The notes: generated by a model from the letters alone, not told the origin. A stretch of DNA of 64,000 nt from Platycnemis pennipes (GCA_933228895.1 OW121853.1:5338494-5402493); one strand, 5' to 3'; counted from the first letter of the stretch, positions 21,346-32,823 are shown. Program-made: numbers and translations.

Positions 21346-21660
21346 CTGCAATTTAGGTCTGTACTTTAGGGTCATTCAATTTAATTTTCTGAAGAAGGAA
21401 TTCACTTTATATGGGAAAATCATTAAATATGAGATCTAAATAGCAGATACATGAATATTGCACCTTTATTCCTCAAAATTTTCAACATGATTAAGTGCAA
21501 CACAAAATTATGAAAGGAAATTAAGTTGCCTTAAAATATAAATGAGTCACCATAATTCTAAGCCTTGATTCATTTGGATGCTAAAGTAATTGAAATGTAA
21601 TAATGGAACTAATTAAAGAAAAAAATTCATCAGCAGCTATGAAATAAAACTCAAGAAATA

Positions 21661-21906
21661 ATGTGCGACCCTGTTGCCTCCGTTCCACATTCATTATTTT
21701 CCACTGCAGATAATTTTAAGGTTTATAGACAAGATAGAAGTATTAGAAATGGGGGCTGGATATTTATTACCGTAAAGGAATCATTAATCAGCTCACCGTT
21801 TATATTTGGAGACAATGATATAGAATCTATTTGGTGCCCAGTAAAAGCTAACAATTTTAAAAATATTAACATTTGTTCATTCTACATTAAAAATTGCACG
21901 TTCTAG
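21661..21906 (+). pseudogene. CR1-like endonuclease fragment
   Basis: Reads FKVYRQDRSIRNGGWIFITV, then KESLISSPF and NDIESIWCPVK. The 'YR.DR..RNGGG..I.VK' motif belongs to the apurinic-type endonuclease of CR1/Jockey-like retrotransposons. Only about 80 residues remain; it lies inside the Tnp2-like element on the opposite strand to its transposase. Confidence 0.6.
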
Positions 21907-23369
21907 TACTGGCAATATGAGATTAGCCAATATAGAGAGCCAGGTGAATCACATGACCACAAGACAGGCACGTAATGTGCAAATTAAATGCTTTTAGTCA
22001 CGAAAATGTATGTACATGCTTGTCGTAATGGTTTCCTGAGTGATGATATGTTTGATGATATTTAATATGATGTTATAATAACCCAGCTAGGTATTATTAA
22101 CAGTAGGATTAATATTACGAAGTGAACCATGGATTACCCTTCTATTTTACTGAATATCAACAAAAACAATCGCACTATTCTATCGTGATATGTGGAATAA
22201 ACCACGGCGAATGTGATTAATTTTTCAGTGTCATGTTTTCAACTTCAACTATATTAATCATGGACGACGTAAATGGTGTTTTTCACTTGCCTGCGAAGAA
22301 TGACAAATGCACACGGGACTGTCATTCACGTAATACATATCACATCACAGTACAAGTCGATAGAAAGCGAGCTGCCAAAAACAAATGTAAATATATAACG
22401 AGCAACTGAAAAATTTCTTAGTTACTCAAATTATTTGTAATACTTTAAACAAACATAATTACTCGTCGAAGTGAAATTAATTAGTACCATTTCGTTGTCG
22501 ACAATTATGTATTTTGGTATCCATATTATTACTATACTCATACAAACAATTTTGACTTTTCTAAGTAAATTAGATATGTTTTTAATGCTCTGCCATTGTT
22601 TTAGCAATTTTATAAATATTTATTTCAATTCTTGTAGGCCTTATAGATTACGTCTTTTTGCCCCTGAAATTTGGGATTGTATGCAAAATTTGGGATAGGC
22701 TGGCACAGGTCGTATTTTACTTCCGTCGAAACATTAATTGGGACTTGTGTGACAATAAATATACTATTGTAATTATTATTATTATATGCACGTGCCATTT
22801 TATAAATTGAACTTTCGTCAGAATCACTACATTAACGTCATTAATTAACTCACGAAGTTTATTTCTCGCTAACATGATGGCGGAAACAATTGATATGAGT
22901 TTTACTGAATGGAGGAACCGGAGGAACAGATAACATTTGCGGCATACCGACGTCATTAAACATGGCGGAGAGCGCAAATCATACTGAACGTGCCCATTGC
23001 CACTGTTTTCAAACGGTGTTTCTTATGATCTTAGTCCCCCTTGTAGATGATATCCACAAGGATGTAAATTAAATTACAAAGAGTTGCTGATGCATTTTTA
23101 AATTGATATGTAATTATAAAAAACTTACATCTTAGTCTGCCCGGAGTTGAACCACGAAACAATTAGCTGAAATAAAAAATTATACACATTACTTCACAAA
23201 TAAACGATCTTATAATTTCGTTATTCCTACTTGCAATTTATTATGTGTACACCTTGTATATGTACTTACCTTTGTCTGGAATTTGTAGATAAGCGCGATG
23301 CCTCTTCAAGCAGATTGCACGTGGTTTAATCGTGAAATTCCAGGAAGGCCAAAAATCAATATAAAGGGG

Positions 23370-23600
23370 TATTTGAGAAGTAAAAGTGCCAAAGCCAAGT
23401 CCAAAGAATGCAGGGGTCAAAATATTTTTTTTAATCCAGAGATCACACGTGGTGATCAGAGTGTCCAGATGGTGCGGGGGTCGTTTACGGGAGAATAAGT
23501 CCAGGAAGTGCAAAAATCGATATAAACGGGTAATACAGAAGTCAAGTCCAAAGAATGATCTAAAGCCAAGTCCAAAGAATGCAGGGGTCAAAAATATAAA
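23370..23600. repeat. Internal repeat AAGTCCAAAGAATGCAGGGG
   Basis: The unit GCCAAGTCCAAAGAATGCAG plus GGGTCAAAA occurs at about 23391 and again at about 23560, with partial units between. On the minus strand it translates as repeated TPAFFGLGF. It lies within the right part of the Tnp2-like element. Whether it is coding is unknown. Confidence 0.7.
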
Positions 23601-23764
23601 GATAGGATTATAACACAGCTAACGCACAGCACCTCAAACGACGACACTCCAAAAGCGAATGGCTAGAGGTTTCAGATACAAGGTTTCTTATGACCGTTGG
23701 TCGGCAAAAATGGAAAGCTGAAACAAATGACATTGGAAACGCAATGGTGAATCTATACATGAGA

Positions 23765-23935
23765 AATACAGCTGTATTACATCTATAATACAGCTGTATT
23801 ACATCTGTAATACAGCGGTATTATAGCTGTATCTATACATATGTATACATACATGAGAAATACAGCTGTATTACAGCTGTATCTATACAGGTGTATACAT
23901 ACATGAGAAATACAGCTGTATTAAAGCTGTATTTA
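23765..23935. repeat. Right subterminal palindromic array
   Basis: Same word family as 18155-18385, including three copies of ATGAGAAATACAGCTGTATT with higher-order spacing of about 55-60 bp. Confidence 0.85.
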
Positions 23936-23952
23936 TGTGAATGTGCTATCTG

Positions 23953-24870
23953 GGATAGTAGCATGAATAAAGGCTCATTTATTTCCAAGATCTGAGTTAC
24001 ACAACCTCTCCTTATGAGTACCAAAGTCACAAATTCCATTTTAAAGGTTATTATTAGTTGGTAAGTTGTATTCCAGATTTCTTTTTTATTAAATATATGG
24101 ATGATTTTTTGGGAGTTTAGGTGTGGGGTGATGTCTCACCCATTGAGTGCAACGATTAACTTTTCGGCCTTTCCTGAAAGGAGCTACCATGGTGAGTCAT
24201 AGAGAGTTTGCACAGAAGAATTGTTAAATTCCGCCAATTCAATCCTAATTGCACTGTTTCCTGTTTTATCGTTCTAGTAAAAGAATTTTCAAACCTAATG
24301 ATTATTTTGGACAAGTGTCTCAATTTTATAATATTTCATGATTGTGTTGAAGTTTATGATCCCACTAACCCCTATCTCCGAAGGAGAATTTTGTCCCGTG
24401 TTACCGACCGCCCTCAGTGGAGATTCTGATTTGAATTGTTGTTTTCTTTTGAATGCCTTCAATTACGGGCTGATAAAATTTGCCGTTCCAAAAAGAGCTC
24501 CAGTTTTCTTCTTCCAGCGCTTTCCCCTCTCGACCGTCCTTCCCTCTTCCCCCTCCAGTCGTCCAGCCAAAACGTCGTCGCCTGTGCCCTCCACTCCAAC
24601 CCAACCTACCCATATGTGCGGACGAGTGTCCGTCACAGTCCCAAACGATGATATATATTGTCACATGGCACTCAAAGGGTTAATTGACAGTGAAAAAACT
24701 CATCCAGTCAATATGCAATACCCATGACAGGCATCCTTATAGAAGAACTTTTGCATTGTAGTATGATTAAGATTTGAAACTTTTTAAAGCAATTCGTTCC
24801 ATTAGATAACAATTAAAAATGTCAAGGCACTATCAGTGGAATTTTTTGCAATAAACTTTTGATTCCCTAC
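23953..24870. other. Gene-free part of golgin-84 intron 5
   Basis: Contains a C/T-rich block (about 24515-24600). No exon or TE recognised. Confidence 0.5.
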
Positions 24871-24990
24871 CTTCTCTGCAATGAGCTTGTCTTATTATTA
24901 GCAGCAACAAGTTCTCCTTCCATCTTCGACTTGAGAAGCTCCAGGGCTCGAGTCTTGTCGTCCATAGAGTAGGAAAATTCATTCCGTAGT
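24871..24990 (-). CDS. Golgin84: Golgin-84 exon 5, coiled coil
   Basis: The acceptor is TTCATTCCAG|ACTACG and the donor is AGAGAAG|GTAGGG; 120 nt, phase 2 in and out. It encodes LRNEFSYSMDDKTRALELL and then KSKMEGELVAANNKTSSLQR. The MDDKTRALELL stretch and basic/acidic heptads match the golgin rod. Exon 4 joins it across about 7.8 kb of TE-filled intron, and exon 6 follows after about 9 kb. Confidence 0.9.
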
Positions 24991-25409
24991 CTGGAATGAA
25001 AAAACATTAAGGCTGGCAAATGAATCACAGAAGTGATAAAGAAAATACAAGCCAAAAATAAAAGCAAAAGCACACTAGCATAAGTGCACCTGTGAGGAGG
25101 TGGGAGAAGATGATTCACCCAATTCCTACGAAGTTTCTCTGGTTATCTGAGATTAGGGATGAGCCATTGGCCTTATTTTTCAGATAACCAATAGCCGGTA
25201 CTTTGATCCTGATACACCTGATTATTTTCCAGTTCCCAGAACTGGATGAGATGATTGTTGTTGGAGAAGTTTGTTGTCGTCTAAGACCAAGAATCTCTCT
25301 GCCACAAGACAGGTACATAATGAAGTTCACAAGATGCCTTCCTGGGGTCATCATGCTTTACAACAAAATACTTACACGTCTGACATTTGAAACTACGACT
25401 CATGTAAAA

Positions 25410-25645
25410 ATGTAAATTGGAGGGGAGGGCCTTCTGGAGCCCCCTTCTGGCACTTAGACCTCTTTAGACCCATTGTGCCCTGACCCACATATTTAACCTG
25501 CCCGCCACTTGCAGACAGGGGACAAGAGCACCACGGTAGAGGAGATATGGAGGGGGGCTACCCATCCAACCTCTGTCAGAGCCCGACGTTGCTTAACTTT
25601 GGTGATCTGATAGGAATCGGTGTATCAACGTGGCTAGGCCCTTGC
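25410..25645 (-). mobile_element. 5S rRNA-derived sequence (SINE3-type or 5S pseudogene)
   Basis: On the minus strand, 25640-25560 reads CCACGTTGATACACCGATTC, then ATCACCAAAGTTAAGCAACG, TCGGGC and GGTTGGATGGGTAGCC. This matches the middle of insect 5S rRNA: box A/IE around AAGTTAAGCA.CGTCGGGC and box C GATGGG. The very 5' end of 5S is missing or diverged and the 3' part differs from 5S. A non-5S tail continues to about 25410, which favours a 5S-promoted SINE over a plain pseudogene. It ends a few bases from the left target duplication of the hAT-type element. Confidence 0.75.
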
Positions 25646-26084
25646 CCACCACTCATGTAAGCAGGAATGGGCATGATTCGTCTTCATGAATCACGAATCA
25701 TGATTCGCGAATCACAAACTGTGATTTGTGATTCGTGCTTCGGATCATTTTTTAAAAATGATTCGTGATCCGTGAGTCGACTCTTTTTTTTTTAGTTGAG
25801 GTGATTCGTGAGCCGAACTTTTGTGATGCAGCTCACGATTCACTGACGAATCATGAATTAATATCACTGATTTCACTGCTAGAAACGTACATAAGTCTTT
25901 CACCGACAGTTACTGTGTAAGTATACGTCCGAAGTGGAACAATATGGTTAATGCAAACTTCAATAATATATTTTACACTATATTACAGATTTGTTCAAAT
26001 GTGACTTTAAATTGTTTTGAAAAAATAGCAATGAAATGTCCTACATTTAAATGATGACCACGAATATTACATTTATTACATGTA

Positions 26085-26457
26085 GACTCCTTGATGATGA
26101 CCTACAAAAAATTGAAAAATGGTGTGATACATGGCAGTTAGAATTACATTTAAAAAAAAGTGCGTGGTAATGAATTTTTGGAAAAAGAATTGTTCTCCTT
26201 CTAGCACTTCAAAATAAGTAATAATGAATTAGCAAACGTGGAATCCATTAAATATCTTGGAATAAGACTGTCACATGATCTTTCCTGGGGTAAACACATA
26301 CCTACGTGAAATAATGGGTCAAGCTAATCATAAACTGGGATTCATCGAAAGAGTACTGGATAAATGTGACGATCATGTACGAGAAATCAGCTACTTTTCC
26401 CAGGTTAGACCTCATTTGGAATATGCTGCCAGTGTATGGGATCCCTACGAAATCGGT
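26085..26457 (+). pseudogene. CR1-like reverse transcriptase, C-terminal part, segment 1
   Basis: Reads DDLQKIEKWCDTWQLELHLK, then (with a gap) IKYLGIRLSHDLSWGKH, GFIERVLDKCDDHVREISYF and VRPHLEYAASVWDPYEIG. LEYAASVWDPY is the conserved post-RT motif of CR1/Jockey-like elements. It stops at 26457, where a nested element inserts; the frame resumes at 28398. Confidence 0.8.
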
Positions 26458-26794
26458 TTCGCGGCTGAGCTTAAAGCCACCGAGTGCATCCACCGGGTTG
26501 TGGATGGTGGGTCGACCTCTAGATATAGAGGTTAGCTGCAAGATAAGCGAGTTTACTCGTCGAATAAGCAGTGGTGCACTAAAAGCGACGGCATTCCGAG
26601 GGGGTATTGGTCTATCCCTGGGTAAGGTAGGTCTCTCAATAATACCGAACCTGTGAAGATGCCATGACTTGGCGACGAGAAGCCGCTAATAATTACGCTT
26701 CTCATCACCCAGAGAAGAGGGCAGCAGCTCTTCTTCACATGAGTGAAGGTGGAATGCGTGTGAAGGGCTTCCTGTAGTACAAAGAAAGATAATA

Positions 26795-27169
26795 ATGGTG
26801 AAAATCGAAACCAAACCTGTAGATATCGGAGTGGTGCAGGTTTACATTCATATGACGGACTATGAAGATGAAGAAGTGGAAGACGTCTACGAAGATATCA
26901 CGGAAGTTATAAAACAGGTAAGAGGAGAAGAAAACCTAATTATTTTAGAAGACTGGAACGCTATCGTCAGCGAAGGTCAAGATGGAAGAATAACTGGAAA
27001 ATACGGATTGGGAATCCGAAACGAAAGAGGAGAAAGACTGATGGAGTTCTACACACAGCATAAGTTAGTGGTAGTCAACACATTACAACCGAAGAAGATA
27101 CACATCGAAAATGCCAGGAGACAGAAGAAGATGTCAAATAGATTACATTTTAGTGAAGCAGAGATTTAG
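26795..27169 (+). pseudogene. RTE endonuclease, C-terminal half
   Basis: 125 codons. DWNAIV corresponds to the 'GDxNA' catalytic block (the usual G is E here: LEDWNA), and GxRNERGxRLxEF is the standard RTE follow-up. The N-terminal catalytic half and the SDH motif are absent. Confidence 0.75.
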
Positions 27170-27283
27170 AAACCACGTGAAGGACTGCAAAAGCTAGGGT
27201 AAAAAGTAAGGGTACAAGGGAAGCAATATTGGCCCTTAGACTACTCATAGAGAAGAGAATGGAGAAGAACAAGCCGACGTTCA

Positions 27284-28224
27284 TTGCATTTGATTGCAAT
27301 GAACGTCGGCTTTAGATTTAGATATTTAGAGAAGGCTTTTGACAACGTGGATTGGGATTTAATGCTTGGAATTCTGAAGGGAAATGGAGTTTCCTACAAT
27401 GACCGAAGAATTATCCATAGTCTGTATAAAAACCAAGTGCCTGTGATTAAATCGGGACCCAGCTGTGAAGAGGCAAGAATAAGGAAAGGTGTGAGACAAG
27501 GATATGCACTGTCTCCCGTCATTTTTATTGTTTACATCGAGAGAGCCATCAATTAAATCAAAGAGAAGTCTTCTGAAGTGACTATCCATGGAGAAAAAAT
27601 AATCATGCTGTGATTCGCTGATGACATAGCACTAATAGCAGAGACAGAGAGGGATCTGAACAACATTCTAGTAACCATGGAAAGGACAATGGCCAGATAT
27701 CAGCTGAAGATAAATAAGAAGAAGACTGAGATATTGTCGTGCAGCAAGAAAGAAGAGGCGAAAACCAATGTCAAACTAGGAAAACAAAAACTTGAAGAGG
27801 TGAAAGAGTTATGTTACCTAGGGAGCCCAGTAACCTACGATGGACGAAGCAAGAAAGAAATAGTAGAATAGCCCAGGAAAAGAGGGCATTCTATCAAAAG
27901 AAGAATCTCCTTACAGCTGGAAATACAATCATAGAAGTAAGGAAACAGTTCATCAGAACATACATCTGGAGCATGTTTCTTTACGGCAGTGAGGCATGGA
28001 CGATGACAGCAGCGGAGAAGAAAAGGGTGGAAGCATTCGAAATGTGGTGTTACAGAAGAATGATGAAGATAAAATGGATCGACCGAGTAAGTAACGAGGA
28101 AGTCCTGAGAAGAGTGGGAGAAAAGAGAAGTCTGCTGAAAACTCAAAAAAGAAGAAGGGACAACTTAATCGGCCATATCTTGAGACACGATGGCCTGATG
28201 AAGACTATCGTCGAGGAAAAGTGA
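27284..28224 (+). pseudogene. RTE reverse transcriptase remnants
   Basis: Domains in order: LEKAFDNVDWDLMLGIL (palm motif A), VRQGYALSPVIFIVYIE (motif B), then after a stop FADDIALIAETERDL (motif C), KINKKKTEILSC (motif D) and LCYLGSPVTYDG. Next come the thumb/3' part with YGSEAWTMTAAEKKRVEAFE and CYRRMMKIKWIDRVSNEEVL. Interrupted by at least two stops and one frame change. Confidence 0.8.
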
Positions 28225-28397
28225 ACAGGAAGATTGGAAAAGGCAGGCCTCGTATGAGATACATGGAACAGGTTGTGAAGGATGTAAAAGAGAAGAATTA
28301 CGTCACAATGAAAAGGTTGGCCGATAGAAGAATCGAGTGGAAAGCTGCTTCAAACCAATCCTAGGATTGTTGACCAATGATGATGATGATGATGACA

Positions 28398-28590
28398 AAA
28401 TCGGTCTAAAAAATGAACTTGAACGTGTGCAGCGAACATCGGCAAGATTTGTAAAGGGACGGTACGATAACTATTTTAGTGTTACCAGTCTATTAAATGA
28501 ATTAAAGTGGGAATCATTGTCTGATCGCAGGTTGAAATGTAGAGTTCTTCCCCTAAATAAATTCCAAGATAATATTTTCAGTGATGATGT
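28398..28590 (+). pseudogene. CR1-like reverse transcriptase, segment 2
   Basis: Continues segment 1: IGLKNELERVQRTSARFVKG, SVTSLLNELKWESLSDRRLK and FQDNIFSDDV. The frame is lost near 28590, where an unrelated ~540-bp block begins. Confidence 0.8.
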
Positions 28591-29133
28591 AATGAAAGTG
28601 TACGGTATTTAAGGTGAATAACTTGGTAGCAGAAATTGAGTGCTACGGAAATAAAGTTCATAATGGTTAACGGCGTCCGGACATTCAGTGGTCGACAATT
28701 CCTAGTCCAGACGGGAGGAAACCCAAATATTTCCCAAGATAATCTCCCTAAGTGCGAGGTTTGGTATTTACTAATTGTCTCGCCGCCGTTATCGCCAGAG
28801 GCTAGAGTCCCCTCGACACTCTCCGTGCCGTTTGGACATACCCCCTCCCTCCGAGCTTGGAAGCGTTGACCTGCAAATGCCCAGACGATGAAATACGGTA
28901 TAAAAATGCCGATCCTCTCTAGGATCAGGGGATTCTAAGTTGGTTGTCAGAGACGAGCGCACGGGACGATTCTGCCCGTCGCCGTCACTTGTAAATTACC
29001 TACTATCTTTCAGTACATTAAACTTCTCTGTAATCACTTCGCGTGAATTTTTATTCTTTGGTGCCCTATGCCCTAAACGGGAGACGCAACCGCTCGAGTC
29101 TCCCTCCGTCTACGTTAGTGTCAATCACTACAA
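28591..29133. mobile_element. ~540-bp unidentified insertion in the CR1-like element
   Basis: Separates FSDDV (28575-28590) from its continuation VKNILRTPTYYGRLDHNHKV (29134 on). ATGATGT-like bases occur at both borders, a possible short target duplication. The sequence is more GC-rich than its surroundings (28650-28900) and matches nothing I recognise. Confidence 0.55.
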
Positions 29134-29275
29134 TGATGTTAAAAATATTTTGCGAACCCCAACTTACTATGGTAGACTGGACCATAATCACAAAGTTAGA
29201 GAAATTGATTGCCGAAATGACAGATTCTAAATGTCCTTTTTTCCTCATACAATTAGGGATATGAATAGCGGTAAA
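29134..29275 (+). pseudogene. CR1-like reverse transcriptase, segment 3 and 3' end
   Basis: Reads NILRTPTYYGRLDHNHKVRE and IDCRNDRFKCPFF with one frame shift, then IRDMNSGKYVQYE. This is the C-terminal tail typical of arthropod CR1-like elements (RTxxYxGRxDHxxKVR). Confidence 0.75.
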
Positions 29276-30596
29276 TATGTCCAATACGAGTGAATCAATG
29301 TATATCATAGGTAGCTGCATGTTGGTATAAGGACTTGAAGGTAACCCAACTAACAGCATGTATTTGCATGCTTACTTCACTATATTTATTTTTTTAATAG
29401 TGAGGTTTAGACTAGTATACTATTACTACTCCTTTTTCATGAATGATATGTAGTGCATGTTTGGTGAGAATTCACCCCCTGCCACACACCTTTATGGTGG
29501 CTTGAAGGCTTGTACACAGAACTGGTAATTTATGATATTCAGTTAATCCACAATGTATCTACACAAGTGTTAATTAACCGGTGAAAAGATTGGTACATAT
29601 AGGTTCCCAATTATGGGAGCAATGTTCAGAATGTGACCATTACTTAGTAGTATTGTCATTCTGCAATAATTCTATGATTCGTGATTCGTGAACCGCACGA
29701 ATCTTATTTAAAGGAAAAATCACATGATTCATGATTCGAGATTTGAATCAAATTTACAGCAGTGAATCGTGATTCGTGCTTAGAATCTAATTTCCTTCGA
29801 TATTCATGATTCGTGACTCGAATCAATACTAGGTGATTCGTGCCCAACCCTGCATGTAAGTTACTTACATGGTTCTCAAGCCACAAAATACAGCTGGTGC
29901 CTCAAGTGGTTTTTGGCCCTTTTGTTGCGTTAACAGGGTAAAATGCCCACTAGTGGGTTCTTTTACAAGGCTGCAAACTATGCAATTCAGTAAGTGCAGT
30001 GATACAAAATATTCAACTACAATAAAACCCCTCATTTACATTCTTGTGGGCAACAAAATAAAAAAGAGAAATTGCAGGAAAGTGTAACCTGAGAGTATGC
30101 ATAATCTCATGAAAGTTATACCTGAAAGAATAGCTCCATACTTCTAGATTTTGCATACCCATCATCTCGTTTTCATTGAAAGACAAGTTTACAAAACTGA
30201 AATATAACTACTGCAAAAAGTTTTAATAATACTCTCTCATTTGAAAAGCAGGGGGACATAGGGAGATACCAACATGAAAACAGCATGAAAAAATGCCCAG
30301 TAGTAAATCAGAGGGAACATCAGGCATTAGCGAACGGAAGAGGGAATATGCAGAAGGGCAAACAGTTGAGGAGGGATGGGGAAGGAAAGGTGCAGCAGAC
30401 ACTCAAGGGGTCGTAATAGCAGAAATGAAATGGAGGAGGAATTGAGGATTGATGGACTTAGGAAGATTTAAACAGAGCTTGGCAAAAGAACTTAGGAGAA
30501 GAGAGTGAAAGAAAAGGAGTGGACAGGTCAAAGTGAGGAGATGAGAGGAAATCTTTAAGGAGAGGAGAAATATGTGCTTGGTAATTATAGGTTAGA

Positions 30597-30880
30597 ATGC
30601 TATCCAGGGAGCATACGATAGTGGGCGTGAGTGGTGAGTCAGGAGAGCTACAGATGAAACTACAAGAGGTTCAGCATAGGGGGAAGGAATGCATGAAAGA
30701 ACTACACAGCACTGATGATAGGCAAAGGAACTTGGACATAGAAGAGGAAAATGATGTAGATAAGGATGAGCTGGGGCCAGGAATACTGGTTAGTAAAAGA
30801 GAGAAGACATTATGAGAGATGAAAATGTGGAAAGCAGTGGGAATTGGTAATATCCTATCAACGCCACTCAAGACTTAACG
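30597..30880 (+). pseudogene. RTE-type fragment before the RT domain
   Basis: Reads LDIEEENDVDKDELGPGILV, then SKREKTL, a stop, and EMKMWKAVGIGNILSTPLK. Compare the RTE block 'D..GP.IL..E...AL.E.K.GKA.GIDNIP.ELLK'. An A/G-rich region from about 30330 may be its decayed upstream part. Confidence 0.5.
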
Positions 30881-32823
30881 AAGAGAGAGATTTTGTTTGT
30901 TCATAGAATGTATGAGGATAGTTTGGCAGGAGGATTTTTTTTGAAACTGTAATAATAAGTACACCAAATATAAAGACAAGCCAGTAAATGGTGAAAATAA
31001 TACACTTCATAAAGAAAAAATTTAATTTGGTGCGATATCCCCAGGCAGTCTGAAAATTATGCAACCGGGACGACAATTATGGCAAAATCAACGTAGTGTA
31101 ATCTCTCGAGGCAATACAACGTCACAGATGAACAAGTTCACCATGACTGGTAGCGCATCTGCGCAAATTTTCTTACTCCTCCATGGTGGCAACTTGCCGC
31201 ACGAGTTGTAGTTCGTCTTTGAGGGAGTGTTGAGTTGAGGATGACATTCACAACAAATCGTCTCATAGCGTAAATGAAGGGAAGACGTTAGATTGCAGAT
31301 ATATCGAAATCATTGGGACTTGAAGAAAAAGTTGTCAATTGCGGGAACAGAAATGCTAAGTTTTACTGTATTTATTAATTAAGTCTTGCGTGTGAAAACA
31401 ATTACGGATTTTGCTGCTCCAATACTGATATGCCGATAATGGAATATCAGCCAGGATTTATATCTACAGGCTATTTACTATCGGCTCAGCCCTAACTGAG
31501 ATATTAAATAAAATGCTTGCTTTAACCCCATTGTTGTTATTTAGCATGTACCAAGTTCACTCATTCAAATAGTTGTGCTCAGGAGACCACATGTTTTTGT
31601 AGAATATTTGGGGGTAGAACTACTTATTTTAGCCAGCTGCTCTAACAGGGTAGCCCACAACACCCAATTCTGAATTTTCCTGATTTTTCCTGCTTTTAGC
31701 ATGATTAAACTTCCAGATTACTTCGGAAAGCATTAGCAATAAGACACTATTATTCTAATAATTTCCAACAATCATCATGCATTTGAAAGTCACATGTTTC
31801 TCGAGCATCAAGAAAACTAATTCATTAATTATAAGTAATTGTCATGATGACAGACATTATATAGAGTATTTCATAAAAAACAGTCAAAAATCAAGCACCA
31901 ATAAATAACTTTTTTTAAGTGAATATTTAATGGCATTAGTAGTGACATTTAATTTGATATTACTATCTCCCCAAGCATAACACTGGAAATGTATTTGCCA
32001 TTCACATTTCTGCAGTTAAATAAAAAATATTTATCTTTACCGAACGTTTTTCGAGCTGAAAGAACAAGATACATTGGAAATAAGCCTTTGGAGGTCAGTT
32101 CCATCTAAAGACAGGTGGAAGGAGGAGGGACTCATAATTACATCCTCTTTTTAGCGAAGAGCAGAATCTACACACGTTTTACTTGAAAGGAAAAGGGTCA
32201 AGAAATCAGGTTTATGTCAGGGTCAGGAAATGAGGTTTAAGGGTCAGGAAATAAGGGTTTTCAGTCCATGAAAATAACTTCAAATACAATGTGACAAAAA
32301 TAATATCAAGAGAGTTAGGCTTTAACAGACTGGCATGTACAAAGGAAAGATTCAAGAGCCTTTGGTGTCACAGTAGCATAATTTGCAAAGAAAATGAAAT
32401 TAAAACTCTCTATAGAGAAAAAAATATTTAGAAAGCACTAAGAAGTACTAGCATAGAAAGCATGATAATGAAATGATTAAATAAGATGGAAATGAAAGAA
32501 TAACTAGAATTCTTGACCAATTAAAAAATAACGTTAACCCCACTGCCAACATTAGGAACACCTCACAAGGCACTTAAAATACGTGGGAACTATAAAATCT
32601 GAGGATACTCGTGAAAATGAGGGGAATTTGTACATACTGAAGCAATACACATGCAATTTTCCACAAAATAATATTTTGTTGAAAACTGCACTTGTATTAC
32701 TTCAGTATGGGAACTAAGCAATCAAACATTCAGCAGAGACCCTGTGCTCCAACAACTCCCTCATCCTGCACACCACTAAAGAACCAAGAAAGTATCTAGG
32801 ATGATGACGATGCCGACACTGAC
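30881..32823. other. Gene-free part of golgin-84 intron 4
   Basis: AT-rich; no TE domain or exon recognised. Confidence 0.5.

Larger units (their letters stand above)
18128..23952 (-). mobile_element. 5.8-kb DNA transposon with Tnp2-like transposase and palindromic subterminal arrays
   Basis: Ends are CAGATAGCACA at 18128-18138 and its exact reverse complement at 23942-23952. Inside each end is an array of ACAGCTGTATTACAGCTGTAT-type palindromic words (about 18155-18385 and 23765-23935). The core carries a minus-strand gene with a Tnp2-like transposase exon, a small upstream exon and a candidate C-terminal exon. Subterminal arrays of short palindromes are typical of CACTA/EnSpm elements, where they bind a transposon protein. 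The 11-bp end is not CACTA and no target duplication is evident, so superfamily placement rests on the protein only. Confidence 0.75.
26458..28397 (+). mobile_element. RTE-type retrotransposon nested in the CR1-like element
   Basis: Bounded by AAATCGGT at 26450-26457 and 28398-28405 (8-bp target duplication). Contains a 5' region, an endonuclease C-terminus (26795-27169: VDIGVVQVYIHMTDYEDEEV, LIILEDWNAIV, GLGIRNERGERLMEFY), RT pieces (27290-27556: AFDNVDWDLM, IRKGVRQGYALSPVIF), FADDIALIAE near 27614, and the 3' domain to AASNQS. It ends with a GATGAT microsatellite (28376-28395). The stretch between endonuclease and RT is deleted and there are stops, so it is inactive. RTE/BovB-type organisation is inferred from the single endonuclease-RT frame and the short satellite tail. 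Confidence 0.85.
25662..29852. mobile_element. hAT-type element with exact 8-bp target duplication
   Basis: Flanked by CATGTAAG at 25654-25661 and 29853-29860. The left end is CAGGAATGGGCATGATTCG and the inverted right end is CAGGGTTGGGCACGAATCAC. An 8-bp target duplication plus CAGGxxTGGGCA ends define hAT. Both ends continue into arrays of GATTCGTGA/TCACGAATC words (about 25680-25860 and 29670-29845). No hAT transposase is recognised; the interior is filled by a CR1-like element, itself interrupted. Size 4,191 bp including insertions. Confidence 0.85.

Noticed and set aside
24515..24665. C/T-rich open frames as a gene
   Set aside because: Low-complexity frames on both strands with no splice context or known motif.
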